Assembly: GCF_000297775.1 (NCBI RefSeq)
Contig: NZ_JH815513.1
Location: forward strand, 12,165-76,164
DNA from: Sutterella wadsworthensis 2_1_59BFAA
GTDB taxonomy: Bacteria; Pseudomonadota; Gammaproteobacteria; Burkholderiales; Burkholderiaceae_F
Direction: 5' to 3'
Length of the DNA stretch: 64,000 nt
The notes below the pieces were generated by a model. The model ran no database searches, was not told the origin of the DNA, and saw only the letters and a program-made list of their open reading frames with translations. The stretch's first letter is position 1, and each line of letters starts with the position of its first letter. The translations under genes were made by a program, and so were the position numbers. Shown one piece after another: positions 35,195 to 44,319 of this stretch.

Positions 35195-35220
35195 ATTGAA
35201 ATCGACTGCGGGGTGGGCCG

Positions 35221-36249
35221 TCAGAGGTTGTTGCCCTCAGCGGCATCCTTTGCGGGACTGCCAAGCCTCTTTTCGAAGAATTTCACGACACGCTCGATGA
35301 CGGGCTTCTGGAACCAGGGCAGATCTCCGTGGCCTGCGCCCTCGACGAGGACGTACTCGACGTCGGTGCCGGCCTTCCTGAGAGCCTGAGCGAGATGTGC
35401 GCTCTGCATCGGGCTCACGAGGCGGTCGCCCGAGCCGTGCATGATGAGAAACGGCGGCTCGCTGCCGTCGATGTGGCCGAGCGAGCTTGCGTTCATGGCC
35501 TTCTCGCGGTCGGAGAGAATGCTCCCGCCGGGAGACTTGCCGAAGGCGGGACCGTGCACGAGGAGCGCCTCGGTCACGGCGGGCGAGGCGTGGACCTTGG
35601 CCTGAGCCGGATCGAGTCCCTCGCCGATGGAGGTCAGGTCCGAGATGCCGTAGATCGTGCAGACGGCCTGCACGTCGGAGGAGACGTTCGTGAAGTCGCC
35701 CTTGTCGAACGCCTTCTCGCCGTTCGTGGCGCCGAGCATCTGCACGAGGTCGCCGCCCGCGGAGTCGCCGATGACGCCGATGCGCTCGGGATCGATCCCG
35801 TACTCATCGGCATGCGCGCGCAGGTAGCGCACGGCGGCCTTGCCGTCCTCGACGAGCGCCGGGAACTTGACGGGCACGGTGCGGTATTCGGCTGCGGCCA
35901 CGACGAAACCCGCGCGGGCGAGCGCATGGCGCATCTCGATGAACTTCTCGTGGTCGGCGGAGGTGAAGCCTCCGCCGGGGAAGTAGACCACGGCGGGCTT
36001 CCTCGCCTTCGTGCGCGGCGTCATCACCGTCATGCGCAGCTGACGGATCGAGCGCTGGGACTTGATCTGACTGTAGATGATGCCCGATATCGTGTCGATG
36101 CGGCCGTCGGTCACGTCGACCTTCATGACCTCGGCGCCGGGCACGTAGCCCATCAGATCGGCGCGGTCGGCGGCGAAAATCGTTCCTGCCGCGAAGAGTG
36201 CGCAGGCGGCGGGAACGGCCTTGAGCAGAAAGGCCTTGCGGATATTCAT
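35221..36249 (-). CDS. Secreted alpha/beta-hydrolase (esterase/lipase, HSL-like)
   Basis: 342 residues with a Sec signal (AACALFAAGTIFAAD). The oxyanion motif is YFPGGGFTSAD, the nucleophile serine is in IGDSAGGDLV, and the Asp/His pair is in HGSGDRLVSP and GAGHGDLPW. This is the carboxylesterase/BD-FAE-like fold acting in the periplasm or outside. Substrate unknown. Monocistronic, with its own terminator. Confidence 0.85.
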   Translation of the reverse strand: MNIRKAFLLKAVPAACALFAAGTIFAADRADLMGYVPGAEVMKVDVTDGRIDTISGIIYSQIKSQRSIRQLRMTVMTPRTKARKPAVVYFPGGGFTSADHEKFIEMRHALARAGFVVAAAEYRTVPVKFPALVEDGKAAVRYLRAHADEYGIDPERIGVIGDSAGGDLVQMLGATNGEKAFDKGDFTNVSSDVQAVCTIYGISDLTSIGEGLDPAQAKVHASPAVTEALLVHGPAFGKSPGGSILSDREKAMNASSLGHIDGSEPPFLIMHGSGDRLVSPMQSAHLAQALRKAGTDVEYVLVEGAGHGDLPWFQKPVIERVVKFFEKRLGSPAKDAAEGNNL

Positions 36250-36384
36250 TGAAAAATTCCTTCTTGTCGGTTACGAGGGGGGCTTGAGAAGCTACATTGC
36301 CAGAGAACGGGCTCCGACCAGAAAATTCTACCCTCGTCCAACCGCCCGCGCTCAGTCGGACTTCAGTCGGAATTCAGGTGAAGC

Positions 36385-37290
36385 TCAGCGGGAAGTCGAA
36401 GGAAGCGGCGTCTTTTGCGAGGCCGCGAGCTCGCGCAGGCGCTTGAGCGTCATCTCGTACTGGACGTACTCGGGCGTGTCGGGATTCATGGTACTCATGA
36501 GAAGCGAGAGGCTTTCGGCCGCCGTACGCCAGTCCTCGTTGGCGGAGGCCGCAACGGTCAGGATCTCGACGGCCTTCATGTCGCCGGGCCGTCCTTCGAC
36601 GGCGCCCTGCGCCAGAGGCTGGGCCTCGCGCATGCTGTCGGGACCGCCGATCGTGAGAAGCGTGGCGGCGAGTTCGAGCATCACGGCCGGATCGGCCTTC
36701 ACCTTGGCGTTCGCGACGCGTCCCCTGCGGTAGGCCTCGGCCGCCTTCGGGAAGTTCTCCTCGTCGACATGACGGCGCGCAAGCAGCACCCAGGCGCGGC
36801 CGTCCTTCGGGCTCGACTCGAGGTAGCGCTCGATCGAGGGCGTATCGGCGCGTCCGTCGTAGACCGCCTGGGCCTTCTCAAGCCCGATGAGCTCGGGCGC
36901 GCCGTTCACGGCATAGAGGCCGACCGAAACCGCAGTGACGCCCGCCACCACGGCGGCCGTCACGACGGGGCCCGAGAAGCTGCCCGCACGGCGGCCTGCG
37001 CCGTCGTTGGGATCGTGGAAGACCGCGTCGTGTTCCTCGAGCGCGCGGCGGCGAAGATCGTCGGCGAGAATCTCGTACTGCTCCGCACTCACGGCGCCCG
37101 ACTTCAAGTCCTCGTCGAGCTGGGCGCGCTGTCGCCTCAGCGCCTCGGTCACGGCCGAGCCGTAGGCCTTGTCCTCGCGCTCGACGCTCGCCTCCTCCCT
37201 GCCCACGCGAAGGAGCGACGGCACGAGCGCTCCGACGGCCAGGACGAGCATCAGAAGGAGGATGAGATAGAGAAGGATTTCGTCGGACAT
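36385..37290 (-). CDS. ccmI: Cytochrome c biogenesis protein CcmI-like
   Basis: 301 residues. Two N-terminal membrane helices (LLYLILLLMLVLAVGAL; VVTAAVVAGVTAVSVGLYAV) flank a charged cytoplasmic loop with LRRQRAQLDEDLKSGAVS. This is followed by a periplasmic TPR region (RAWVLLARRHVDEENFPKAAEAYRRG). That is the layout of CcmI/NrfG-type proteins, which hold apocytochrome c for heme attachment. It lies directly downstream of the multiheme nitrite reductase, supporting a dedicated maturation role. Other Ccm genes are not nearby. Confidence 0.8.
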   Translation of the reverse strand: MSDEILLYLILLLMLVLAVGALVPSLLRVGREEASVEREDKAYGSAVTEALRRQRAQLDEDLKSGAVSAEQYEILADDLRRRALEEHDAVFHDPNDGAGRRAGSFSGPVVTAAVVAGVTAVSVGLYAVNGAPELIGLEKAQAVYDGRADTPSIERYLESSPKDGRAWVLLARRHVDEENFPKAAEAYRRGRVANAKVKADPAVMLELAATLLTIGGPDSMREAQPLAQGAVEGRPGDMKAVEILTVAASANEDWRTAAESLSLLMSTMNPDTPEYVQYEMTLKRLRELAASQKTPLPSTSR

Positions 37291-37366
37291 GTGCGTTCGT
37301 TCCGGAGGCGTTGTTCGTCTGCCTGCGCTCGGAGCGCAGGTCGTGTTTGTCCCATCACTATATATG

Positions 37367-37398
37367 AAACGGGCGGCTCCGCGAGGAGACGCCCGTTT
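37367..37398 (-). terminator. Hairpin between nitrite reductase and ccmI
   Basis: GAAACGGGCG pairs with CGCCCGTTTC; the following T-run is weak (TTTCATAT). It may act as a partial terminator that lowers ccmI expression. Confidence 0.5.
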
Positions 37399-37439
37399 CG
37401 TCGGATCATCGCCGGGCCCCGAAGGGAGCCCGAGGCGGA

Positions 37440-39056
37440 TTACTTCTTGGTAGCGGCCTTTTCGTCAATGGCCTTCCTCAGCAGCGCGGTGGCGTCGGAG
37501 GCTGCCTTGGCAGACTTGGCGAGGCTGCGCACGGCCATGTCGTGGTTGTGGAAGTACGCACCGTTGGCGGCAGTCCAGTATTCCCAGTTGATGTGAGCGG
37601 ATTCGTGGAGCTTGCGGGCCTTGGCGAGGACCTCTTCGGACACGCCGACGGTCTTGGCGAGTTCAAACGCGTTGAACATGTCGTTCATGCGGGATTCGGC
37701 TTCGCGGACCTTGCCGTCGAAGTGGCCCTTCATCGCGTCGATCGCGGCGACCATCTGCTTCTCGTTCTTGTCCTTGTGGCAGGAGAGGCAGGTCTCCTTC
37801 ACGTAGTGCTTGGGCGAGGTGGCCCAGTGCATCGTGTAGGTCTTGCCGTTTTCGTCCTTCACCTTGGGCATGTGGCAGGAAGCGCAGTCGGCGCCGGCCT
37901 TGTCGTGCTTCGAGCCGAAGTACGTTTCGGCGTCGGGATGCTGCATCTTGACGAGCGTCGCGCCGGTGAGGTTGTGCTTGAAGTCGCGGAAGCCGACTTC
38001 ATCGTAGTAGGCCTCGATCTGGTCGGCGTTGACCCATGGGAAGAGGTTCGTGAGACGGCTGTCGAAGCCGACCTTCTCGCCCGTCTTGACGTTCATGCCG
38101 GGGTTGCAGACGTATTCGACGTGGCACTGGGCGCACATCAGGCGGGAGTCGGCGCGGTCGAGCATGGCGACCTTGCGGTCGAAGCCGCGGACGCCGACGT
38201 CCTTGACCTCAAGCTTGGCCTGGCGGGCCGCGAAGTCCTTGTAGACGTTCATCTTGCCTTCGCGCGTCATCGCGTCGATCAGGGCGTCGCGCATGATGCG
38301 CGGCTTGGCGCTGTGCGGGTCGTGGCAGAAGTTGCAGTTCATGCCGTGCTGGACGTTCCGAACGACGTCAACGGGGTTGGAGCCGCGGTGGAACTTCGCG
38401 CCCTCGGCCTTGTCGCCCATGTAGGCCCAGTCGAGCATCAGGTCGGTCGACTTGCAGGACCAGCACACGCCGTTGGCGGCAGCGGCCGTGCCCGGCTTGT
38501 GGGCCTTCTGCTCGTTGTTGTCGGGATAGTTGTCCTTGAGGACGTCCCAGGCCTTGTAGGACTTGCCGCCCTCAAGCGTCGTGTAGAGCCAGCCGTCCTT
38601 GGGCTCGAAGCGGCCACCGAACGCACGGTCGACGATGAACTGGTCGATCGCCATGAACGTGTGGGCGCGCGGAAGGTCGTGCTCCTTCGTGAAGCCGTGG
38701 CCGCCGAGCGCGCGGTCAAAGAACGGGTCGGGTGCAGGACCGCCGGCCGCCTTCTTCGACTGGCGGGCGGGACGGTCGGACGTCATGAAGGCGGACTTGT
38801 ACTGCTGCTGGTGGCAGGCGCCGCACTGGGCCGGGTCCATGTTGACGGCCGGACGCTTCTTCATGTCCTTGAGATGCGCTTCGGTGCCGGTGTGACACGT
38901 CGTGCAGGCGAGATCCTTGTGGGCGGCGCCCGCATGATCCTTGGCGACGTTGGCGTGGCAGGCTGCGCACTGATTGTCGGCCGCCTGGGCGGGAGCGCCC
39001 GCGAGAAGACCGAGAAGCGCAAGCGCGGCGGCGACGGGGGTGAGCTGTTTATGCAT
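37440..39056 (-). CDS. Octaheme c-type cytochrome nitrite reductase (ONR/NrfA superfamily)
   Basis: 538 residues from ATG 39056 (AGGAG 6 bases upstream). Signal peptide ending APAQAAD. Eight heme sites occur in order: CAACH, CTTCH, CGACH, CWSCK (Cys198/201, Lys202), CNFCH, CAQCH, CASCH, CLSCH. Three N-terminal hemes plus a NrfA-like core with a CxxCK catalytic heme is the TvNiR-type octaheme arrangement, not pentaheme NrfA. The catalytic region CHVEYVC has Tyr315 and Cys317 spaced as in the Tyr-Cys cross-link of TvNiR, and MQHP provides the active-site His. It reduces nitrite to ammonia in the periplasm. ccmI follows. Confidence 0.88.
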   Translation of the reverse strand: MHKQLTPVAAALALLGLLAGAPAQAADNQCAACHANVAKDHAGAAHKDLACTTCHTGTEAHLKDMKKRPAVNMDPAQCGACHQQQYKSAFMTSDRPARQSKKAAGGPAPDPFFDRALGGHGFTKEHDLPRAHTFMAIDQFIVDRAFGGRFEPKDGWLYTTLEGGKSYKAWDVLKDNYPDNNEQKAHKPGTAAAANGVCWSCKSTDLMLDWAYMGDKAEGAKFHRGSNPVDVVRNVQHGMNCNFCHDPHSAKPRIMRDALIDAMTREGKMNVYKDFAARQAKLEVKDVGVRGFDRKVAMLDRADSRLMCAQCHVEYVCNPGMNVKTGEKVGFDSRLTNLFPWVNADQIEAYYDEVGFRDFKHNLTGATLVKMQHPDAETYFGSKHDKAGADCASCHMPKVKDENGKTYTMHWATSPKHYVKETCLSCHKDKNEKQMVAAIDAMKGHFDGKVREAESRMNDMFNAFELAKTVGVSEEVLAKARKLHESAHINWEYWTAANGAYFHNHDMAVRSLAKSAKAASDATALLRKAIDEKAATKK

Positions 39057-39295
39057 GTTGTTCTCCTGTGACAAGGCCGTCGCGCGGGGTCTGGCGAGGT
39101 CCTCGTCTTTTTCAAAATTTTAAGTTTGCTTAAGCCTTTCTTAAACCCTTCCGAGGTGATGGTGGAGGGTTATTCCCAATGACCGCCGGATACCCTGTCC
39201 CACAGCCTTCCGCACGAAAATACCTCTCGAGAGGTAATACCAAGGTGATGCTCACCACCGTCCCCCACCATCCCCTCTCCGCCGTCTTCGGGCAC

Positions 39296-39333
39296 GAAAA
39301 AGCCCGTCAGCGCATCTCGGCGCGTGACGGGCG
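39296..39333 (-). terminator. Terminator of AGCS symporter gene
   Basis: On the minus strand CGCCCGTCACGCG pairs with GCGCTGACGGGC and is followed by TTTTTCG. Confidence 0.85.
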
Positions 39334-39370
39334 TTTTCAGAGTGTCGGAACAGGATCAATCAGGCCGGCA

Positions 39371-40801
39371 TCAGCACTGTTCGATCTCCTCTTCCTTGTG
39401 GCGCGGCCAGCAGAGGATGCCGCGGTGGTTCGGCATGACGCTCGGATCGAATTCCGGGTTGAGGATGCCGCGCTTCTTCTGGCTGACGTAGTCGTCGAGC
39501 GCGATGAAGGCGTACTTGCCGAGGATCGCGATGGCAACCAGATTGACGATGGCCATGAGGGCCATGAAGAGGTCGGCGAGGTTCCAGACGAGGCCGAGCG
39601 AGGCGACGGAGCCGAGGTAGACCATCATCACGACGAAGGCGCGGTAGATCCAGAGCGCGGCCGGATGACGGCTGATGAAGTCCATGTTGATTTCGCCGTA
39701 GAAGTAGTTGCCGATGATCGAGCTGAAGGCGAAGAAAAGGACCGTGACGCTCATGAAGGCGTTCGTCCAGGTGCCGAGCTGGCCCGTGAGCGTCTGCTGG
39801 ATGAGCTCGATGCCGGTCTTGCCGGAGTCGGCCCAGCCCGGGGTGAGCAGCACGAGCATGGCGGAGGCCGTGCACACGACGAGCGTGTCGAAGTAGACGC
39901 CGAGCGCCTGCACGAGGCCCTGCTTGGCGGGGTGGGTGGCGTCGGCCGTGGCGGCGGCATTGGGGACCGCACCCATGCCGGCCTCGTTCGAGAAGAGGCC
40001 GCGCTTGATGCCGGTCATGAGGGCCATGCCGAAACCCGCGCCGAGGACGGCGTCGAAGTCGAAGGCGCAGCGCACGATCGTGACGAGCACTTCGGGCACC
40101 ATCGTGATGTTGAGCGCCGTGACGGCGAGCGCGACGAGGATGTAGGCGCCGGCCATGACGGGAACCATCACGCCCACGACCTTGGCGATGCGGGTGAGGC
40201 CGCCGAAGATCACGAGGGCCGTGAAGCCCGCGATCGCAAGGCCCGTCATCTGCGTGTCGAAGTCGAACGAGGTCTGCATCGAGAGGCTGATGGTGTTGGC
40301 CTGGACGGAGTTGAAGATGAGGCCGTAGGTAACGGCGAGGAGCACCGCGAAGACGCTCGCGAAGAAGGAGGAGCCGATCACGTTGCCGATGTAGTAGGCG
40401 GGACCGCCCACGAAGCCGCCGCCCTTGCGCGGGGCCTTGTAGATCTGGGCGAGCGTGGACTCGACGAAGCCCGACGCGGCGCCGATCGTGGCGATCACCC
40501 ACATCCAGAAGACGGCGCCGGGGCCGCCCGTGGCGACCGCGATGGCGATGCCGGCGATGTTGCCCACACCCACGCGGGAGGCGGTGGAGACGCAGAAGGC
40601 CTGGAAGGTCGAGATGTGGCCCTCGCGCGGCTTGGCGCCCGCGCCCTCGGTCATCAGGCGGAACATTTCGGGAATGCAGCGGATCTGCACGAAGCGCGTG
40701 CGGACCGTGAACCAGAGGCCGATGCCGATCAGCATCACGATGAGGACGTAGGACCAAAGATAATTGTTGATCACGCCGATGATGTCATTGAGCCAGTTCA
40801 T
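39371..40801 (-). CDS. Alanine/glycine:cation symporter (AGCS family)
   Basis: 476 residues from ATG 40801 (MNWLNDIIGVINNYLWSYV). About 10-11 membrane helices. The signature GHISTFQAFCVSTASRVGVGNIAGIA and the GLFSNEAGMGAVPNAAA block are specific for AGCS sodium/proton:alanine or glycine importers. Cytoplasmic C-terminal tail of ~40 residues. Monocistronic with its own terminator. Confidence 0.9.
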   Translation of the reverse strand: MNWLNDIIGVINNYLWSYVLIVMLIGIGLWFTVRTRFVQIRCIPEMFRLMTEGAGAKPREGHISTFQAFCVSTASRVGVGNIAGIAIAVATGGPGAVFWMWVIATIGAASGFVESTLAQIYKAPRKGGGFVGGPAYYIGNVIGSSFFASVFAVLLAVTYGLIFNSVQANTISLSMQTSFDFDTQMTGLAIAGFTALVIFGGLTRIAKVVGVMVPVMAGAYILVALAVTALNITMVPEVLVTIVRCAFDFDAVLGAGFGMALMTGIKRGLFSNEAGMGAVPNAAATADATHPAKQGLVQALGVYFDTLVVCTASAMLVLLTPGWADSGKTGIELIQQTLTGQLGTWTNAFMSVTVLFFAFSSIIGNYFYGEINMDFISRHPAALWIYRAFVVMMVYLGSVASLGLVWNLADLFMALMAIVNLVAIAILGKYAFIALDDYVSQKKRGILNPEFDPSVMPNHRGILCWPRHKEEEIEQC

Positions 40802-41036
40802 GTTTTGTGGTTTTCCTTCTCGGTCTTTTTGTTTCAGGAGGCGCAGCTTCAGGGGCGGCGGAATCCGCACCCCTGCACGGACGGTCGGGGGAGCGGCCGT
40901 TCCGCGTCCGGACTGAGTGGGGATGCGTCCGGAATTGTTTGCAGCAATTTACCATTGTAACAAAGGGTTTGCCCTGAGGTTGTCCGCCAAGGCCCCCTTT
41001 CTGCATTTTCCGTGCCGCACACAAGCCGGCTGCAGA

Positions 41037-41354
41037 CTACTGCGCAGTCTTGGCGAGGCGCCTGCGCCCGCCGTGGCGGCCGCAGGTGACGACGCGCACG
41101 TCGCCCTGGCTTTCGGCGCGTGCGCGGCGAACCTTCTTGGGATCACAGACGAGCGCGCCCGCGACCTCGAGCCGATCGCCCTCGTGAAGCTTCGTCGAAG
41201 GCTCGATGCGGCGGCCGAAGACAGCGAGCCCCGCCCCCGCAGGCAGCGATGCGCCCGCTAGTCCGAGGACCTCGGAAGCCGCGGCGCCATCGGGCGCTTC
41301 GACCGTTTCGGCCATCACGCCCGCCTCATTCACGAACAACACTTCCACACGCAT
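41037..41354 (-). CDS. rnfH: RnfH-family ubiquitin-like protein
   Basis: 105 residues from ATG 41354. It begins MRVEVLFVNEAGVMAETVEAP and contains AVFGRRIEPSTKLHEGDRLEV, the beta-grasp core of the RnfH/UPF0125 family. A basic C-terminal tail (CGRHGGRRRLAKTA) follows. In many proteobacteria rnfH neighbours ratA and smpB; here it is divergent from smpB and ratA is absent. Confidence 0.8.
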   Translation of the reverse strand: MRVEVLFVNEAGVMAETVEAPDGAAASEVLGLAGASLPAGAGLAVFGRRIEPSTKLHEGDRLEVAGALVCDPKKVRRARAESQGDVRVVTCGRHGGRRRLAKTAQ

Positions 41355-41526
41355 GATCCCCCCTTTCGAAAAGCCGTCCGCGGCCGTGTCCGAAGGGCTT
41401 CGGAGCCGCGTAAAAAGCCTTACAATACAAGATTGCCGTGCAGTTTGCACGAAACGGACGCCGACCGTACGGAAGCAGGACGACAAGAATCAAAAGAACG
41501 CAATACAAGAGAACAAGAGAAACATC

Positions 41527-41994
41527 ATGGCACTCATTCAGAACAAGCGCGCCCGCCACGACTATGCGATCGAAGAAAAGTTCGAGGCCGGCATCGTGCT
41601 CCAGGGCTGGGAAGTCAAGAGCGTTCGCGCCTCCCGCGCCCAGATCAACCTCGCGCACATCTACGTGCGCGACGGCGAGCTCTTCCTCTGCAACGCCCAC
41701 ATGACGCCTGCGGACCAGGCCTGCACGCACGTGACGCTTGAGTCGAACCGCACGCGAAAGCTCCTCATGCACCGCCGCGAGATCATGAAGCTCATCGGCA
41801 AGACGGAGCGCGCGGGCTACACGCTCGTGCCGCTCGACCTGCACTTCACCCGCGGCCGCGTCAAGGTGACGGTCGCGCTCGCACGAGGCATGCGCGAATA
41901 TGAAAAGCGCGCCGACCAGAGCAAGAAGGACTGGAAGCGCGAGCAGGAGCGCATCATGAAGAAGGACGCCCACGGCCGCCACGTCCTCGAATAG
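41527..41994 (+). CDS. smpB: SsrA-binding protein SmpB
   Basis: 155 residues from ATG 41527. Signature blocks: MALIQNKRARHDYAIEEKFE, GIVLQGWEVKSVRASRAQIN, YTLVPLDLHFTRGRVKVTVA and a basic tail KKDWKREQERIMK. It binds tmRNA for rescue of stalled ribosomes. I did not find tmRNA in this window. Confidence 0.95.
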   Translation: MALIQNKRARHDYAIEEKFEAGIVLQGWEVKSVRASRAQINLAHIYVRDGELFLCNAHMTPADQACTHVTLESNRTRKLLMHRREIMKLIGKTERAGYTLVPLDLHFTRGRVKVTVALARGMREYEKRADQSKKDWKREQERIMKKDAHGRHVLE

Positions 41995-42008
41995 CCTTTC
42001 CCTTTCAG

Positions 42009-42042
42009 ACAGCAGGCTTCGGACAGACAGCCTGCTGCCGGC
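42009..42042. repeat. Hairpin between smpB and nifH-like gene
   Basis: CAGCAGGCT pairs perfectly with AGCCTGCTG around a 10-base loop. No T-run on either side, so it may be a leader structure or regulator site for the following operon. Confidence 0.4.
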
Positions 42043-42102
42043 CCGAAGCGCCGCGAAACTGGCGCAAAACACGAACCAACACTCCACCGGGACGACCTCC
42101 AC

Positions 42103-42972
42103 ATGCCCACGCTCGACTCACCGACGCTTGACACGGTTTTCTTCGACTACGACCGCAAGCCCCTTTCCCGGCACCCGATGACCTGCCTTGCGATCTACGG
42201 CAAGGGCGGCATCGGCAAGTCCACCACGGCTGCGAACGTGGCGCTCGCGCTTGCGCAGGACGGCCGCAGGGTGATGCTCGTCGGCTGCGACCCGAAGGCC
42301 GACTCGACCGCGCTCCTGCGCGGCGGCGCGAAGATCGAGACCGTGCTCTCGCTCCTGCGCACGAAGCACAAGTCCGAGCTCAGGCTCGATGACATGGTGG
42401 TCGAGGGCAAGGGCGGCGTCCTCTGCGTCGAGGCGGGTGGTCCCCGTCCAGGCGTGGGCTGCGCGGGCCGCGGCATCATCGCCGCCTTCGAGGCCCTCCG
42501 GGCCCAGGACGCCTTCAACATCCTTCGTCCCGACGTCGTGATCTTCGACGTGCTCGGCGACGTCGTCTGCGGCGGCTTCGCGATGCCCATCCGCGACGGC
42601 TGGGCCAGGAACGTCTTCATCATCACCTCGGGCGAGAACATGGCCATTCATGCGGCCGCCAACATCGCCACGGCCGTCGAGACCTTCGCCGAGCGAGGCT
42701 ACGCCCGCCTCGGCGGCATCATCCTCAACGCCCGCGACGTGCCCCGCGAGGCCGAGAAGGTCGAGGAGCTCGCCTGCGACCTCAACACGACGATCGTGGG
42801 CCGCCTGCCCCGCTCGGCCGAAGTGCAGGAGGCGGACGCTCTCGGACTCACCGTCCTTGAGCACGCGCCATCGTCCGGCATGGCCGACCGCTATCGCGAG
42901 CTTGCCCGCCATCTCGTCGAGGCTTGCGCCGCCACCAGACCCGAGCCCGCCCGCGGCGGCTTCACGTTCTGA
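42103..42972 (+). CDS. NifH-like nitrogenase-superfamily reductase (Fe protein)
   Basis: 289 residues. P-loop IYGKGGIGKST (33-41), Switch I region CDPKADST, and the two cluster-bridging cysteines Cys120 (GVGCAGRG) and Cys156 (VVCGGFAMPIR). So a homodimer holding one [4Fe-4S] cluster and powered by ATP is expected. The arginine of GCAGRG that is ADP-ribosylated in NifH is kept. An ATG at 42178 would remove a 25-residue extension and match the classical NifH start. Neither start has a good ribosome site, but the extension has normal codon usage. It donates electrons to the next two gene products. It is the first gene of an operon ending at 48467. Confidence 0.9.
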   Translation: MPTLDSPTLDTVFFDYDRKPLSRHPMTCLAIYGKGGIGKSTTAANVALALAQDGRRVMLVGCDPKADSTALLRGGAKIETVLSLLRTKHKSELRLDDMVVEGKGGVLCVEAGGPRPGVGCAGRGIIAAFEALRAQDAFNILRPDVVIFDVLGDVVCGGFAMPIRDGWARNVFIITSGENMAIHAAANIATAVETFAERGYARLGGIILNARDVPREAEKVEELACDLNTTIVGRLPRSAEVQEADALGLTVLEHAPSSGMADRYRELARHLVEACAATRPEPARGGFTF

Positions 42973-42981
42973 GGCCCGCCC

Positions 42982-44319
42982 ATGCTCCGACTCTTCGCAC
43001 ACACGCCCGAACGCGTGCTTCCCGCACCCACGGCGAAGCTCTCCGAGGCGCACTGGCCCGTGCCCTTCAGGCAGGGCCTCGAATACTCGCCGCCCACGCG
43101 CGGCCCCTGGACCATCGTGCACGTGGGCATGCTCGTGCCCGAATGCCACGAGATCTTCGTCTGCGCCCAGGGCTGCCTCAGGGGCGTCGTACTCAGCGCA
43201 GCCGAACTCGGCCTGCAGCGCCGCTTCTCCACGATCACCGTGACCGAGGAGCACCTGCGCGACGGCCAGCTTGAGGACACGATCATCGAGGGCGTCACGC
43301 ACATCCTCGAGCGTCTCCCGAAGCTTCCGCCCGCAGTCCTCGTCTACTCGAGCTGCCTGCACCACTTCTCGGGCGCCGACCTCGGCTGGGCCTACAGGAA
43401 GCTCTCCGAGGCCTTCCCCGACGTCGTCTTCACCGACTGCTACATGACGCCCACGCTCCGCAAGAGCGAGATGCCGCCCGACAACAAGATGCGCAGGCAG
43501 CTCTACCACGGCCTCAGGCCCGCCGACCTTCCCAAGGGCGGCCTGCTTGTGGCGGGCTCCCTCGAGGCCTTCGGCCCCGAGAGTGACTTCGCGCGCGCCG
43601 CACACGCGGCGGGCGTCCCGTTCTTCGAGCTCCCGGGCATGACGACCTACGAGGAATACCGCCGCATGGCGCATGCGCGCTGGGTCGTGACGGTCAATCC
43701 CGCGGCCCTTCAGGCGGGCAGGTTCCTCGCCGAGCGCCACGGCATGCGCCACCTTCAGCTGCTGCTCGACTACAACGAGCACCGCATCGACGACTCGCTC
43801 GGAACGCTCGCCGAACTCACGGGCATTCCGCTCTGGGACACCACGGCCGAGAAGTCCGCCGCCAGGACCGCGCTCGCGCAAGCGGCCGACGCGCTCGCGG
43901 GCCGTCCCGTGGCGATCTGCCAGACGGCGACGACGCGCCCCGTGGCGCTCGCACGCCGCCTCGTCGAGTCGGGCATCCGCGTCACGGACCTCTACTGCGA
44001 CAGCTTCCTGCCTGCGGACAAGACCGACTTCGAGATTCTTCGCAAGAAGGCGCCCGGCATTCTCGTGCATCCGACGACGGTGCCCGAGATGCGCTTCGCG
44101 ACGCCCGCCGAAAAGCGCGACGACATCGTGGCCATCGGCCAGAAGGCCGCCTTCTTCACCGGGGCGACCCACATGCTCAACATGATCGAGGGCGGCCCCT
44201 GGTGGGGTCACGGCGGCGTGAGAAGCCTCGCGCTCGCGCTTGCGGCTGCGGCACGCGAGCCCGTCGACGTCGACCGCATCATCAGCGTCAAGGGATACGG
44301 GTGCAACGGATGTTGTTAG
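42982..44319 (+). CDS. Nitrogenase component-1-like subunit, NifD/NifE/BchN-type
   Basis: 445 residues, 9 bases after the reductase gene. Candidate cluster ligands are Cys55 (LVPECHE), Cys61 and Cys65 (VCAQGC), and Cys125 (VYSSCLHH), resembling the P-cluster or bridging-cluster side of component 1. The FeMo-co ligands of true NifD (the C-terminal Cys and His context) are not recognisable. Near the C-terminus FFTGATHMLNMIEGG and PWWGHGGVRSLAL correspond to the conserved end domain. An unusual tail KGYGCNGCC adds three cysteines. Its end overlaps the next gene by 10 bases. Substrate unknown. Confidence 0.85.
   Translation: MLRLFAHTPERVLPAPTAKLSEAHWPVPFRQGLEYSPPTRGPWTIVHVGMLVPECHEIFVCAQGCLRGVVLSAAELGLQRRFSTITVTEEHLRDGQLEDTIIEGVTHILERLPKLPPAVLVYSSCLHHFSGADLGWAYRKLSEAFPDVVFTDCYMTPTLRKSEMPPDNKMRRQLYHGLRPADLPKGGLLVAGSLEAFGPESDFARAAHAAGVPFFELPGMTTYEEYRRMAHARWVVTVNPAALQAGRFLAERHGMRHLQLLLDYNEHRIDDSLGTLAELTGIPLWDTTAEKSAARTALAQAADALAGRPVAICQTATTRPVALARRLVESGIRVTDLYCDSFLPADKTDFEILRKKAPGILVHPTTVPEMRFATPAEKRDDIVAIGQKAAFFTGATHMLNMIEGGPWWGHGGVRSLALALAAAAREPVDVDRIISVKGYGCNGCC

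Noticed and set aside
37440-39056. Call as pentaheme NrfA
   Set aside because: Eight heme-binding motifs are present, including three N-terminal to the CxxCK site, and there is the Tyr-x-Cys pair of octaheme enzymes.
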